From Shewanella oneidensis MR-1 (lineage in GTDB: Bacteria > Pseudomonadota > Gammaproteobacteria > Enterobacterales > Shewanellaceae), in contig NC_004347.2 of NCBI RefSeq assembly GCF_000146165.2, forward strand, positions 3,162,001 to 3,226,000: a stretch of 64,000 nt of DNA, written 5' to 3'. The notes beneath the pieces are model-generated. The model was not told where the DNA came from, searched no databases, and worked only from the letters and a program-made list of their open reading frames with translations. The first letter of the stretch is position 1. Every line of letters starts with the position of its first letter. A program made the translations under genes and the position numbers. This document shows positions 1-8,993 of the stretch, piece by piece.

Positions 1-49
1 TTAGCACATCGCGGCGACTGATATTTTCAACTGCGGTGAATGTACTCAT
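1..49 (-). CDS. Molybdopterin-binding large subunit of a molybdenum hydroxylase (N-terminal fragment)
   Basis: Only the first 16 codons lie in the window; the gene runs off the left edge. The start ATG at 49 is one base beyond the stop of the 2Fe-2S subunit gene, so the two are translationally coupled. The visible residues contain Ser-Arg-Arg-Asp-Val-Leu, a twin-arginine-like start typical of the isoquinoline 1-oxidoreductase beta / aldehyde oxidase large subunits that are exported by Tat. The assignment rests on this motif and on the partner 2Fe-2S subunit and XdhC/MocA-type maturation genes immediately upstream; the substrate cannot be told. Confidence 0.7.
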   Translation of the reverse strand, partial: MSTFTAVENISRRDVL

Positions 50-50
50 C

Positions 51-545
51 TTAGCCCTCCTGCTTGGCATAGCTTTGCAGCGCTGCTTTGATGCGAGGAT
101 AGGTACCGCAGCGACACAAATTGCCCGACATAGCAGCATCTATTTGTTCAGCCGACGGTTTTGGATGCTGAGTGACTAAGGCCGCTGCCGACATTAGTTG
201 CCCCGCCTGACAATAACCACACTGGGGCACATTGTGCTCAGCCCAAGCATTTTTAAGCTTTTGATTATCCAGCCCTTCAATCGTGGTTAACTGCTTACCT
301 TGCGCCTGCGACACGCTGGTTAAACAAGCCCGCACTGGCTGGCCATCTACATGCACAGTACAAGCACCACAGAGCCCAGCGCCGCAGCCATACTTAGTGC
401 CAGTTAAGCCTAAAATATCCCGTAACGCCCAGAGGATGGGCATATTGGGATCCGCATTTAAGGTAAACGATCTGCCGTTAATGGTCAGGTTTAGGGATGG
501 CGTTGTCAGACTTTTGTCCTTCGCCGCCGAGGATGGTATTGCCAT
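51..545 (-). CDS. 2Fe-2S subunit of a molybdenum hydroxylase (isoquinoline 1-oxidoreductase alpha type)
   Basis: 164 residues, the usual size for the small iron-sulfur subunit of xanthine-dehydrogenase-family enzymes. It shuttles electrons from the molybdopterin subunit. The N-terminal plant-ferredoxin-like cluster site (C-x4-C-x2-C, then C about 20 residues on, around residues 53-75) and the C-terminal cluster site (PQCGYC and CRCG, around residues 108-147) are both intact. A strong ribosome binding site (AAGGAG) precedes the ATG at 545. An N-terminal extension of about 15 residues rich in Ser and Thr has no clear signal peptide. It is the third gene of an operon xdhC - mocA-like - this gene - large subunit. 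Family assignment is secure; the substrate (aldehyde or N-heterocycle) is unknown. Confidence 0.9.
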   Translation of the reverse strand: MAIPSSAAKDKSLTTPSLNLTINGRSFTLNADPNMPILWALRDILGLTGTKYGCGAGLCGACTVHVDGQPVRACLTSVSQAQGKQLTTIEGLDNQKLKNAWAEHNVPQCGYCQAGQLMSAAALVTQHPKPSAEQIDAAMSGNLCRCGTYPRIKAALQSYAKQEG

Positions 546-548
546 AAC

Positions 549-1238
549 TCACTCCTTAAGTGCCAACCACAACGCAAGATCGGCTTTAGTATCAATATCA
601 ATCGCAGCATTAGGTAGCGCAACGGCCTCTAGCTCACCCACATATGCCAGTTGTTTTAAGATGGATTTAGCACCGCGATCACCAGTCAAATCCGTTAATG
701 AATCGAGTATTGAGGCATTAAAAATAGCAGGCGCGCCTAATTCATCCAACTCTCCGATTTGACTCGAATAGTGGGCGGCAACAGACTTGCGGCAGTTTTG
801 CCAAGTCTCAATCAATTGCCGATAGTCATTCAATGTCAGCGCCACTTGATCTGCTAAGGTGAGTAACATGCCATCAAACTGATGTACTTTTGCATAAGCC
901 GCCGCGACCCCGAGTGACGACGCCAAACCCGTTCGCCAGTGAGGATTATCAAGCAACGTCAGCTTTACCGCCCCGAGGGCTTCAAGTTGTGGGCGTAATA
1001 ATGTTTGATGGGCACCGATCACCACCAGCAGTTCGGCATCTAATGCACCTAAGGATTCTCGTCTGTCGTTTGGTGATACGATGAAATTAGCCAAACACGC
1101 AATATGGCGCTGCAATAGGCTTTGCCCGCGATCTTCACTGGTGGACGTAGCTAAACTTTGCGCCAGCTTTGCCCCCTGAAAACGCCGACTTTCGCCCGCC
1201 GCGAGCACGGAAATGAGCAATCTTTGCCTGCTTTGCAT
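549..1238 (-). CDS. MocA-like molybdenum cofactor nucleotidyltransferase
   Basis: NTP-transferase of the MobA/MocA family that would attach CMP to the molybdenum cofactor for the downstream hydroxylase. The N-terminus reads ISVLAAGESRRFQGAKL, the nucleotide-binding LAAGxSxRxGxxK signature of the family, and TLADQVAL near residue 110 is the metal-binding LxDxP-like segment with Gln in place of Pro. I chose the ATG at 1238, which overlaps the xdhC stop (TAATG), over an upstream in-frame start inside xdhC; this gives 229 residues. Its place between xdhC and the 2Fe-2S subunit supports a dedicated cofactor-maturation role, inferred from family and context. Confidence 0.8.
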   Translation of the reverse strand: MQSRQRLLISVLAAGESRRFQGAKLAQSLATSTSEDRGQSLLQRHIACLANFIVSPNDRRESLGALDAELLVVIGAHQTLLRPQLEALGAVKLTLLDNPHWRTGLASSLGVAAAYAKVHQFDGMLLTLADQVALTLNDYRQLIETWQNCRKSVAAHYSSQIGELDELGAPAIFNASILDSLTDLTGDRGAKSILKQLAYVGELEAVALPNAAIDIDTKADLALWLALKE

Positions 1239-2251
1239 TAAGGCATCATGCCATCGAGCGTGGAAAACGCCGCGCCATGAAGTACCCCATGGCATTGCGC
1301 TAATATACTTAAGGCAATCGCGCTCGGTAATTCACCACCAAGGGCAAGACCCGCGGGCGCAGAGAAAAATCCGCTAAATGAATCAACATTAAGTGCAGCG
1401 ATGCTGAGCACTTTATCCCGCCGATGGGCTGGCCCTAAAAGTGCAACATACTTTAGAGCAAAAGGTTGAATCACCTTTAATGCCGCCGCATCTAAGGTCA
1501 GGTTATGATGCATCACCACAGCGCAATCTAAGTTTGCGATAAGGGCTGCGGCATCATCTGGGCTTTGTTTGACGATATGGGCATGGGGGAAATCCGCCGT
1601 TCTCGCGTAAGCGGTACGACTATCAAACACACTCACCTGCCACCCTAAACTGTGGGCAATCGCGGCTACAGGTTTAGCATCTATTCCACCACCAAAAATC
1701 CCTAAATGAAACCGCGGTCTTATGGGGATGATCAATGTATCTCCTGATGGCTGACTTAATACGCCAGCTTTAGCAAAATCTGCCGTAGCAAATGGCACAT
1801 TTTCAGAAGAATAAAACTGCGCGGAGTAACTGCGAGCATCACTTCCCGCGGGCACTAAGGGCAATTGGTAAAACCCTGATTGCCCCTTGCGAAACGCCTG
1901 CACTATATCGACTAGGCCAAGATCGTGATTCTCTTTAAGTAGTGGTATCAACATGATATCGACTTTACCACCACAGCCTAAGCGGTAGCTGGCATCAGAT
2001 TCGTCCGTTGCATCATAGCTGACACAGCCAATCTGATGCGACAGCATGGCATTTTGTGCATGACGGCGCAGGTCCGCTTCTAAACAACCGCCACTTAATA
2101 TGCCTGCGCCTTGACCAAATTCGTGGAATAACATCATGGCACCAGGTTTACGGTAGGATGAACCTTGAATATGGGTGATCACCGCAAGCACCCAAGCATC
2201 GTCTGCGAGTGGTAGCCAATGCTCTAATAAGTCTTCCATTTGGTGATCCAT
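1238..2251 (-). CDS. XdhC/CoxI family molybdenum cofactor insertion chaperone
   Basis: 337 residues. XdhC proteins bind the molybdenum cofactor, help its sulfuration and hand it to xanthine-dehydrogenase-type enzymes in the cytoplasm. The N-terminal XdhC_CoxI domain carries the conserved GSSYRKPGAMMLF and GGCLEADL segments, and the C-terminal half is a Rossmann domain (HLGIFGGGIDAKPVAAIA around residue 185, then VFDSR). The start is the ATG at 2251 behind GGGAG at good spacing. First gene of the molybdenum hydroxylase operon; its stop overlaps the next start by one base. No promoter motif was recognised in the 210 bases upstream. Confidence 0.85.
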   Translation of the reverse strand: MDHQMEDLLEHWLPLADDAWVLAVITHIQGSSYRKPGAMMLFHEFGQGAGILSGGCLEADLRRHAQNAMLSHQIGCVSYDATDESDASYRLGCGGKVDIMLIPLLKENHDLGLVDIVQAFRKGQSGFYQLPLVPAGSDARSYSAQFYSSENVPFATADFAKAGVLSQPSGDTLIIPIRPRFHLGIFGGGIDAKPVAAIAHSLGWQVSVFDSRTAYARTADFPHAHIVKQSPDDAAALIANLDCAVVMHHNLTLDAAALKVIQPFALKYVALLGPAHRRDKVLSIAALNVDSFSGFFSAPAGLALGGELPSAIALSILAQCHGVLHGAAFSTLDGMMP

Positions 2252-2467
2252 CAACAACTCCCATCTATTTCGCTAACCCAATTGATGCGTTAAATGCCAC
2301 GATTATCGTAAATCATCGTTTGAAAATATTATCTTTATGTAGAACAAGCTAACAAAGGAAAATTGAATTTAAAAGGGGAAGGCGGGAATAACAGCAAATA
2401 GGTAAATGATAAAGCAGACATCCTTGTCAACAATGCCGAGTCCATGGGGCAAACCATGAATTAAATA

Positions 2468-4207
2468 TTAAAACTGATACTCCCCAGCTTTAGTCCGCAG
2501 TACTTGAGATTGATTATCTAAGCTGATGGACGTCGATTCGATTTGCTCAATAATTTGTGAGACTTCGCGGGAATTATCACGGATCACCATAAGACTGGTC
2601 GCAATTTCCTTAGACACCAGCGACTGCTCTTCCGTTGATGCGGCCACTTGGGTATTGATCCCATGGATAGCAGCCGTACTTTGGCGAATATCATCAAATA
2701 CCGTCACTATCCGCTGTAATTCAACCGAGGCTTTTTGCATCAAGTTGGCCGCTTGAGTGACTGAACTGCCCACCTGATTGGTGCGATTTTGTAAGCTGGC
2801 AACAATATCGTCGATTTCCTTGGTGGAATCTTGAGTGCGCTGCGCGAGTGAACGGACTTCATCCGCGACCACCGCAAAACCACGCCCTTGCTCACCCGCC
2901 CTTGCCGCTTCAATCGCCGCATTGAGCGCGAGTAAGTTAGTTTGCTCGGCAATCGCTTTAATCACACTTAATACATTACTGACTTGAGTGCTCTCATTCA
3001 CTAAATGCTGCATTGAATCTTGGGTGGTTGTAAATTCACTTTCAAGTACTGCCATCGCATTAAGTGCCTCAGAAACCGTATTCTGACCAACGCCCACATG
3101 GTTTTCATTTTCAGCCGCACGGGTTTCAGCATTAGAGGTGCTTTCACTTACATGCACTAAGGTTGTAGTCATTTCCTCCATCGCGCTCGCACTGGCATCA
3201 AGCTCTTTGGCAACTCGATTAGAGCTTTCTCGGGAGACTTGAATCGAGGCCTTGGTTTGTTTGGCGAGATCAGCAACCTCCTTAGCAATACCGTCTGTTG
3301 TCGCTAAAGAACTGGCTAATGAGGAAATAAATAAGTTGATTTGATTGACGATTTCACCAATTTCCCCTTGGGTGGAAACTGAGATTCGGCGGGCAAGGTT
3401 TTTTGATTTCTGAATATCGAGTAGCTCGCTGCAGGTCTGCACCAGCGGAGTCACAATCCTGCTCTTCACAATCATAAAACCGCCAACAGCAACTAAAATC
3501 ACTAAAAACAGTACAAACTGCGAGCTATTTAGCGCCATGTGTAAAGAATCCAATCGATTATCCATCTGCGCATCGGTGCGTTTATCCAAGGCGGTAAAAA
3601 ACTGATCGATCGGCTGCATGATCTTTGCCTTTTCCCTATGGTATTCATCACTATGCAGTAATTCCCTCGCCATCGTCAGATTAGGCTCACCTTTAATACT
3701 GTAAGTCTGCGTATTAGGATCGATAAAAATCCCTTTTACCGCATTCATTGCTTTAACTTCTAGGGCGACTAAGGCATCAGAATTTTGCTGTGCCTGTTCA
3801 AGGTAACGGAATTCTTCATCGGAAAACCCTAAGGCTTGCATTTGGCTTTTAATGGCGACACTGGCACCGTCTGGTTGTGGCTTATCGCCGTAATTCAGTA
3901 CGAGATCCCAGTAAATCTGATGGTACTTTTCCGGCCTTGGCTTTTCGCCGTTACGAATCGCCAGAATATCCATATACATTTTTTCGTACTTTTCATCGCC
4001 AGTCACCGCATAGGTGCGGGCGAGTCTGGTCAAATCATCGGAGCTTTGCCGCAATTCATCGGCTATTTGATAAGAATGGTAGCGAATGTTGGCCGCATCA
4101 TTGAAGAGTTCAACCTTATTTTTGACGTTAAAGCTGAGTACCGCCGTAATCACCGCACTGGCGACTATGGTGGAAAAAACAACACTCATCATCGTTTTTG
4201 TATTCAT
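2468..4207 (-). CDS. Methyl-accepting chemotaxis protein
   Basis: 579-residue transmembrane chemoreceptor. Order: N-terminal membrane helix (about residues 5-25), a periplasmic helical sensor of about 220 residues with no recognised PAS/Cache motif, a second membrane helix ([17 protein letters not shown], about 235-252), a HAMP linker, and a signalling domain whose hairpin tip [20 protein letters not shown] is intact, so CheA/CheW coupling is expected. The ATG at 4207 lies behind a GGGGGA ribosome binding site; an upstream in-frame start is unlikely because it would precede the first membrane helix by 35 hydrophilic residues. Monocistronic by position. The ligand cannot be predicted. Confidence 0.92.
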   Translation of the reverse strand: MNTKTMMSVVFSTIVASAVITAVLSFNVKNKVELFNDAANIRYHSYQIADELRQSSDDLTRLARTYAVTGDEKYEKMYMDILAIRNGEKPRPEKYHQIYWDLVLNYGDKPQPDGASVAIKSQMQALGFSDEEFRYLEQAQQNSDALVALEVKAMNAVKGIFIDPNTQTYSIKGEPNLTMARELLHSDEYHREKAKIMQPIDQFFTALDKRTDAQMDNRLDSLHMALNSSQFVLFLVILVAVGGFMIVKSRIVTPLVQTCSELLDIQKSKNLARRISVSTQGEIGEIVNQINLFISSLASSLATTDGIAKEVADLAKQTKASIQVSRESSNRVAKELDASASAMEEMTTTLVHVSESTSNAETRAAENENHVGVGQNTVSEALNAMAVLESEFTTTQDSMQHLVNESTQVSNVLSVIKAIAEQTNLLALNAAIEAARAGEQGRGFAVVADEVRSLAQRTQDSTKEIDDIVASLQNRTNQVGSSVTQAANLMQKASVELQRIVTVFDDIRQSTAAIHGINTQVAASTEEQSLVSKEIATSLMVIRDNSREVSQIIEQIESTSISLDNQSQVLRTKAGEYQF

Positions 4208-4567
4208 AGCTCCCCCGATAGACAAATCCAACCACTGCGATAAGTCTAGTCGGAAATAGGTAACAAAAATAGTAAAACCCGAGGACTCAAAAGAAATAAT
4301 GTGCTGACTCACAAACCATTATACTTACATAAATCGCCTCTGATTCAGCAGGTCAGAACCAACGGCTTATGTAGTAATATGCAACAAAATAGCTCGGCTA
4401 TCGATGGTATTTAGCCAACGATTATGAGGGAATCAACTTTATATGAAGGAATTTGTATTGCTAATTTAGCCAAGCACACCAAATATCAAATGTGTGCCTG
4501 ACTTACCGGCGTGCAATATGTGGGAGGACAATTTCAATGCACGAATATGGGCCTTCAAACCGTACAC

Positions 4568-5212
4568 TTATAGCAATAGTTGATCCGCCACAAAGGGATT
4601 GTGCTCACGCTCTTCACCAAAGGTGGATATAGGGCCATGACCGGGAATAAATTCCACATCAGCACCTAAAGGCCAGAGTTTAGAGGTGATGGAATGGATC
4701 AAGCTCTGATGATTAGACTGTGGAAAATCAGTGCGTCCTATCGAACTTCTAAACAGAATATCCCCGACCCAAGCAAGCTTGGATGAGGCCGAGTAAAATG
4801 CCACGTGTCCAGGTGTATGGCCGGGGCAATGCAGTACAGTTAAGCTTTGCTCCCCCACAGTAACTGTATTGCCATCATGCAGATATTGATCAGGCTCAAA
4901 GGCATCACAGTGGGGAAAACCAAAGTTTTGGCTCTGTTTAGGCAGATTTTCAATCCAAAACTTATCCGCCTCATGCGGACCAATTATCGGCACATTCGCT
5001 TGTTGTGCTAATAGCTTAGCGCCGCCAACATGATCGATATGACCGTGGGTCAACAGGACTTTATCAAGGGTAAGTCCCAATTTGGCAATTTCCCTTAAAA
5101 TACGGTCGACATTCCCTCCCGGATCGACAACCGCGGCACGCTTGGTTTTTTCACACCAGATCAAGCTGCAATTCTGCTGGAAAGGTGTCACAGGAATAAT
5201 TTGGTACTTCAT
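4568..5212 (-). CDS. MBL-fold metallo-hydrolase (glyoxalase II-like, YcbL type)
   Basis: 214 residues, the compact single-domain size of YcbL-like type II glyoxalases. The metal-binding motif THGHIDHVGG (HxHxDH, about residue 56), the second His in CPGHTPGH (about 130), the bridging Asp in WVGDILF and a final His in PGHGP are all present, so an active dinuclear metal site is expected. The likely reaction is thioester hydrolysis such as S-lactoylglutathione, but the family is promiscuous. It lacks the C-terminal helical domain of GloB. It stands alone between the chemoreceptor and a divergent peptidase gene. Confidence 0.85.
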   Translation of the reverse strand: MKYQIIPVTPFQQNCSLIWCEKTKRAAVVDPGGNVDRILREIAKLGLTLDKVLLTHGHIDHVGGAKLLAQQANVPIIGPHEADKFWIENLPKQSQNFGFPHCDAFEPDQYLHDGNTVTVGEQSLTVLHCPGHTPGHVAFYSASSKLAWVGDILFRSSIGRTDFPQSNHQSLIHSITSKLWPLGADVEFIPGHGPISTFGEEREHNPFVADQLLL

Positions 5213-5386
5213 AGCTTCAATCTCGTGTTATCCATAGCCGATAGATTACGCTAAGAGGCTTATCATGACTCAATTTTTTACAATAAAAATTGATCTCAAC
5301 CAAAGGCTAATCAAATAATCCTAACTTGCGACAACAGTGCTTTTGTATACAATCTGCCATAAACAACAAGCCCTTAAGGTTAATTG

Positions 5387-6676
5387 ATGAAACCCGATAT
5401 GATGCTCGCTGGTGTTTTCGCCAAAAAACACTCTTTTACGCTGCCGCTCAACTACCAACAACCGATTGGTGAGCAAATTACCGTGTTCGCTCGAGAACTT
5501 TGCGCCATTGAAAATAAAGATAAAAAACTACCCTATATCGTCTTTTTCCAAGGAGGTCCAGGCTTTGCCGCTATGCGTCCAGCGGGCAATAGCGGCTGGA
5601 TCCGGCGGGCACTTAAAGAATTTAGAGTATTATTGCTCGATCAACGGGGCACAGGACTCTCAAGCCCCATCAATTATCAAAGTCTAGCCCACCTAACGCC
5701 AGCACAACAGGCAGCGTATTTAAGCCATTTTAGGGCTGATAATATTGTCCGTGATGCCGAAGCGATTCGCACCCAGCTGTGTCCTGCGGATAAATGGGCA
5801 ATCCTCGGTCAAAGCTTTGGTGGCTTCTGTGTACTGCATTATTTAAGCGCAGCGCCGCAAGGCGTGAGTGAAGCCTATATCACTGGCGGCATTCCCTCCT
5901 TAACACGCAGCAGTGATGAGGTGTATCAAGCGACTTATCAGCGCGTATTGGCTAAAAACAAAGACTTTTTTCACCGCTTCCACGATGCACAGCATCTTGT
6001 CACCCGCCTTGCCAAACATTTACTGGAGAACTCGGTATATTTAGCCACAGGTGAGCATCTGACTGTCGAAATGCTGCAACTGCTCGGCATTAATTTAGGC
6101 ATGGAGCAAGGCCCCGAGTCGGTTTACTATTTGCTTGAACAAGCACTGGTGCGCACGCCACAAGGTGAATATGTTAATCCCCTATTTTTAAATCATTTCT
6201 GCCAGTTGCTCGACTACAACACTAACCCTATTTTTGCCCTGTTACACGAGGCCATTTATTGCCAACACAATGCATCACAGTGGTCGGCGCACAGGGTTCG
6301 GGAGCAATATCCAGCCTTTAACTATAAGATTGGCAAGCCTTTTCTCTTTACTGGTGAGATGATTTACCCGTGGATGTTTGAGCAATTTAGCCATTTAGTT
6401 CCACTCAAAGCCGCAGCGGAACTCCTTGCAGATAAAGCCGATTGGCCTGCGCTTTATGACCTTGAACAGCTTAGCAACAACCGTGTGCCCGTTGCTGCGG
6501 CGATTTACAGTGAAGATATGTATGTCGAAATGAACTACAGCCTTGAAACCGTTAAACGAGTTGCAAACCTAAGGTATTGGCTAACCTCAGAATATGAACA
6601 CAATGGTATTAGAATGGATGGTGAGCGGATCTTGGATAAGCTCATCAGCCTCAACCGCGGTGACATCTTAAGATAA
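5387..6676 (+). CDS. Alpha/beta-hydrolase, proline iminopeptidase-like (peptidase S33)
   Basis: 429 residues. The oxyanion region FFQGGPGFAAMRP (about residue 58), the LLDQRGTGLSSP segment (about 85) and the nucleophile elbow GQSFGGF (about residue 145) are the three hallmarks of S33 prolyl aminopeptidases. These enzymes remove N-terminal proline from peptides in the cytoplasm; no signal peptide is present. The ATG at 5387 has TAAGG at 5375-5379 as ribosome binding site; an in-frame TTG three bases upstream is less likely. Transcription ends at a strong hairpin at 6783. The exact substrate preference is inferred from the family. Confidence 0.85.
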   Translation: MKPDMMLAGVFAKKHSFTLPLNYQQPIGEQITVFARELCAIENKDKKLPYIVFFQGGPGFAAMRPAGNSGWIRRALKEFRVLLLDQRGTGLSSPINYQSLAHLTPAQQAAYLSHFRADNIVRDAEAIRTQLCPADKWAILGQSFGGFCVLHYLSAAPQGVSEAYITGGIPSLTRSSDEVYQATYQRVLAKNKDFFHRFHDAQHLVTRLAKHLLENSVYLATGEHLTVEMLQLLGINLGMEQGPESVYYLLEQALVRTPQGEYVNPLFLNHFCQLLDYNTNPIFALLHEAIYCQHNASQWSAHRVREQYPAFNYKIGKPFLFTGEMIYPWMFEQFSHLVPLKAAAELLADKADWPALYDLEQLSNNRVPVAAAIYSEDMYVEMNYSLETVKRVANLRYWLTSEYEHNGIRMDGERILDKLISLNRGDILR

Positions 6677-6782
6677 ATGTTAATTTTTTTAAGGGTTAAT
6701 TAAGTAAAAGCTGTCATTGTGTGCAGGCTCCTCATCCAAATGAGTGATTTTGGCTACAACGTTCAACGACCTATTTTCCGTA

Positions 6783-6814
6783 AGAGTAATCCGAGTTGGA
6801 TTACTCTTTTTTTT
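6783..6814 (+). terminator. Rho-independent terminator of the peptidase gene
   Basis: Perfect 10-bp stem AGAGTAATCC/GGATTACTCT with a 5-base loop followed by eight T. It faces the terminator of the convergent cytochrome operon. Confidence 0.9.
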
Positions 6815-6844
6815 GGAAAAAAAGCACCCAACAAGGTTGGGTGC
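6815..6844 (-). terminator. Rho-independent terminator of the flavoprotein-lyase-cytochrome operon
   Basis: On the minus strand a perfect 9-bp stem GCACCCAAC/GTTGGGTGC with a 3-base loop runs into seven T. It lies 51 bases beyond the cytochrome stop codon and closes the operon. Confidence 0.9.
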
Positions 6845-6895
6845 ATGACTGCCGTTGTCAAAAAATGCAGGGGAGCGAGTTTAAAAAGGATGAAA

Positions 6896-7279
6896 TTAAC
6901 GTTTCATCTGGGGATATGTAAATTCATGACATTGATTACAATAGACTTTACTTTCTTTATGCTCTTGGTGGCAGTAAGTACAAGGTAAGTCAGTACCATA
7001 ATGCAGACTATCGTGGGGATTAGGCTCAACCGAGTGACCCGCATCCGCAGGGCGCTGAGTCTGTTTAGCCACATCCTGCGGTGCTCCATGACAACTACTG
7101 CATCTGGTCGCATCGGGAACCGTTTTACGTTTTTCATCGCCATGACAAGCCGCACAATCGACTTTACCATTGGTATCTGTCATCACCTTTTTATGGTAAT
7201 CCTTGATATTCATTGCATTAGCAGCCATCGGTGTTGCCAGCATGAAACCGAGTAATAGAATAAATACGGGTTTTAACAT
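6896..7279 (-). CDS. Periplasmic tetraheme cytochrome c (heme subunit of split flavocytochrome)
   Basis: 127-residue precursor with a Sec signal peptide (about residues 1-22, ending ANA) and four CxxCH heme sites (CAACH, CSSCH, CTYCH, CNQCH). This is the heme count and size of the N-terminal domain of Shewanella flavocytochrome c3 fumarate reductase, here as a free protein. It is the last gene of a three-gene operon, 41 bases behind the lyase gene, with ribosome binding site GGAAGG. The inferred role is to take electrons from the inner-membrane quinol dehydrogenase (CymA in Shewanella) and pass them to the Tat-exported flavoprotein encoded first in the operon. Confidence 0.9.
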   Translation of the reverse strand: MLKPVFILLLGFMLATPMAANAMNIKDYHKKVMTDTNGKVDCAACHGDEKRKTVPDATRCSSCHGAPQDVAKQTQRPADAGHSVEPNPHDSLHYGTDLPCTYCHQEHKESKVYCNQCHEFTYPQMKR

Positions 7280-7320
7280 CAGAGCCTTCCTAGGCGGGGC
7301 ATGATGCCCCGCATCGCAGA

Positions 7321-8958
7321 TTAATAATGTGTAATAAAGTCAGTAGACGCTTGGATATCCGGTGTGAATGGGCGATCTTTTGCGACAAAAGGCACTTTTG
7401 CACGGTAAGCCTTGTACATGGCTTGAGTCGCTTTACCTAGTTGCAGCTCTGGGTTAGCTTGCTTACGTAAATCAATCGCTTGAGTAGAGTGTAATAACTC
7501 TAAACCATAGATGACTCGGGTGTTATCGACGATTTGGATCAGGTTATCTGATGCTAACTTAAGGTTAGTGAAGGTATCTTCAATGCCACCTGCGATAGAA
7601 ATGCCATCAAAGGAGACTGGCGTCGCTAACTGTTTGTTACGCACTTGCATATCCACAAAGGCTTTTTGAATAGCACCAAAGGCATGGCCTTGGTTTTCTG
7701 GCGCACTTAAGAAGCGCGTTAGCTTAGTAAAGTGCTCATCGGACAAATGAATCGTGCGCATCACACTGTTATGGGAAACATGGGTCAGCGCCACACTCAA
7801 GTTTTGCACCGCTAATGCTACAGGTAAAGGTTCGAAGTTAGTGGTTGGGAATACGCCGCCCTGTCCTTCAACCACATACTTAGCCACTTGCGGGAACTGG
7901 GCATATTGATTTGACGCGCCCACAATCACCGCAGGGTTATCATCGGAGTGGTTAATTTGGATATTAATGACTTCATCCAATGAGGCTAACGCCTGCTCGG
8001 CGCCCGCAAAGGTGTAAGCCGTGGTTCTAAAGCTCAGCGGATCCTGCAATGGGCGCTCATCATTTAGCTGCCATAAATAGCTGCCATCGAGTTGTTTTAA
8101 GATGTCACTCGTGGCAGTTTTAATATAAGGGAACGGGCGGATATCATTGGTTTGTGGCAAGAATGGCGCCACGTTACCATTTAAGCCTTCCAAGCTTAAG
8201 CCAAAGACCGTTGGCGACACGGACAATAATTGTTTCGCCTCACGGTAACCTTGCATCGCATACGCCACAGCAAAGGCGTTGTTAGATAAAATCGACAACG
8301 CATCTTTACCCATTGGGACTAATGGCGTAATGCCCGCATCGGCCATAGCCTCTTTGCTGCTAACACGCTGACCTTTATAGAATACTTCCCATTCGCCAAT
8401 CATGGCTAAACCCACATGAGATGAAAGCAGAATATCCGCTTCGCCCACTGTGCCTTTGCTAGGGATTACGGGTGTGAGCCCCTTATTGAGATAAGCCTCA
8501 TAAAGCTCGGCCACTTCGGGTTGCACACCGGTTTGTCCGGCCAGCATGGTATTTAACCGCACCGCTAAAGCTACGCGAGTGAGTCGAATGGGTGCCGCCT
8601 CACCCACGCCCGCACTGTGGGCACGTAAGGTGCTAAAGTTAAAGCTTCTAGAAGCATCGAGCACCGCATCACTCAGTTTGCCATTAGCATCAAACAGTTT
8701 GTGATCTTTGTTAAGCCCAACACCGACGGTTAGACCATAAACGGGTTTACCAAGACGCGCCGCTTCCATCAATAGTTCGTGTGCTTTCACTAATTGGGTT
8801 TTAGCTTGTGGGGCAATTTTTACTTTAGCGCCATCGGCAATTGCCCACGCTTGATCTTGGGTTAAATGTTTACCGTCAAGCACCACTTGTTCCATCGCTA
8901 ACGCACTGCCTGAGAGTAAACTCAAGGTGAGAGATGCCATCAACACTGATTTATTCAT
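7321..8958 (-). CDS. Periplasmic aromatic ammonia-lyase-family protein lacking the MIO triad
   Basis: 545-residue member of the histidine/phenylalanine ammonia-lyase superfamily with a Sec signal peptide (first 21 residues, LSGSALA), unusual because HAL and PAL are cytoplasmic. Family landmarks are present: the inner-loop Tyr (PVYGLTVGVG, about residue 74), QDPLSFR, the SDDNPAV segment, NFEPLPVALAVQNL and GGIEDTFTN. The segment that normally reads G-x-V-G-ASG-D-L and cyclises into the MIO electrophile reads GTVGEADILLSSH (about 169-181): no Ala-Ser-Gly and one residue shorter, so MIO cannot form in the usual way. The start ATG at 8958 follows GGAGA. Second gene of the flavoprotein operon. It may eliminate a better leaving group than ammonia; from memory, ergothionase is a superfamily member that works without MIO. 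Substrate not determined. Confidence 0.85.
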   Translation of the reverse strand: MNKSVLMASLTLSLLSGSALAMEQVVLDGKHLTQDQAWAIADGAKVKIAPQAKTQLVKAHELLMEAARLGKPVYGLTVGVGLNKDHKLFDANGKLSDAVLDASRSFNFSTLRAHSAGVGEAAPIRLTRVALAVRLNTMLAGQTGVQPEVAELYEAYLNKGLTPVIPSKGTVGEADILLSSHVGLAMIGEWEVFYKGQRVSSKEAMADAGITPLVPMGKDALSILSNNAFAVAYAMQGYREAKQLLSVSPTVFGLSLEGLNGNVAPFLPQTNDIRPFPYIKTATSDILKQLDGSYLWQLNDERPLQDPLSFRTTAYTFAGAEQALASLDEVINIQINHSDDNPAVIVGASNQYAQFPQVAKYVVEGQGGVFPTTNFEPLPVALAVQNLSVALTHVSHNSVMRTIHLSDEHFTKLTRFLSAPENQGHAFGAIQKAFVDMQVRNKQLATPVSFDGISIAGGIEDTFTNLKLASDNLIQIVDNTRVIYGLELLHSTQAIDLRKQANPELQLGKATQAMYKAYRAKVPFVAKDRPFTPDIQASTDFITHY

Positions 8959-8993
8959 TATTATCTCCAACATTTTGTTATATTTAATAAAAT

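Noticed and set aside
4313..4567. Riboswitch or sigma-28 promoter upstream of the chemoreceptor
   Set aside because: I looked for the GEMM c-di-GMP riboswitch core and for TAAA-N15-GCCGATAA and found neither.
6719..6988. ORF of 89 codons on the plus strand between the peptidase and cytochrome genes
   Set aside because: It runs through two back-to-back terminators and into the cytochrome gene in antisense; no ribosome binding site.
7321..8958. Calling the lyase HutH
   Set aside because: It has a signal peptide, lacks the Ala-Ser-Gly triad, and no other hut gene is nearby.
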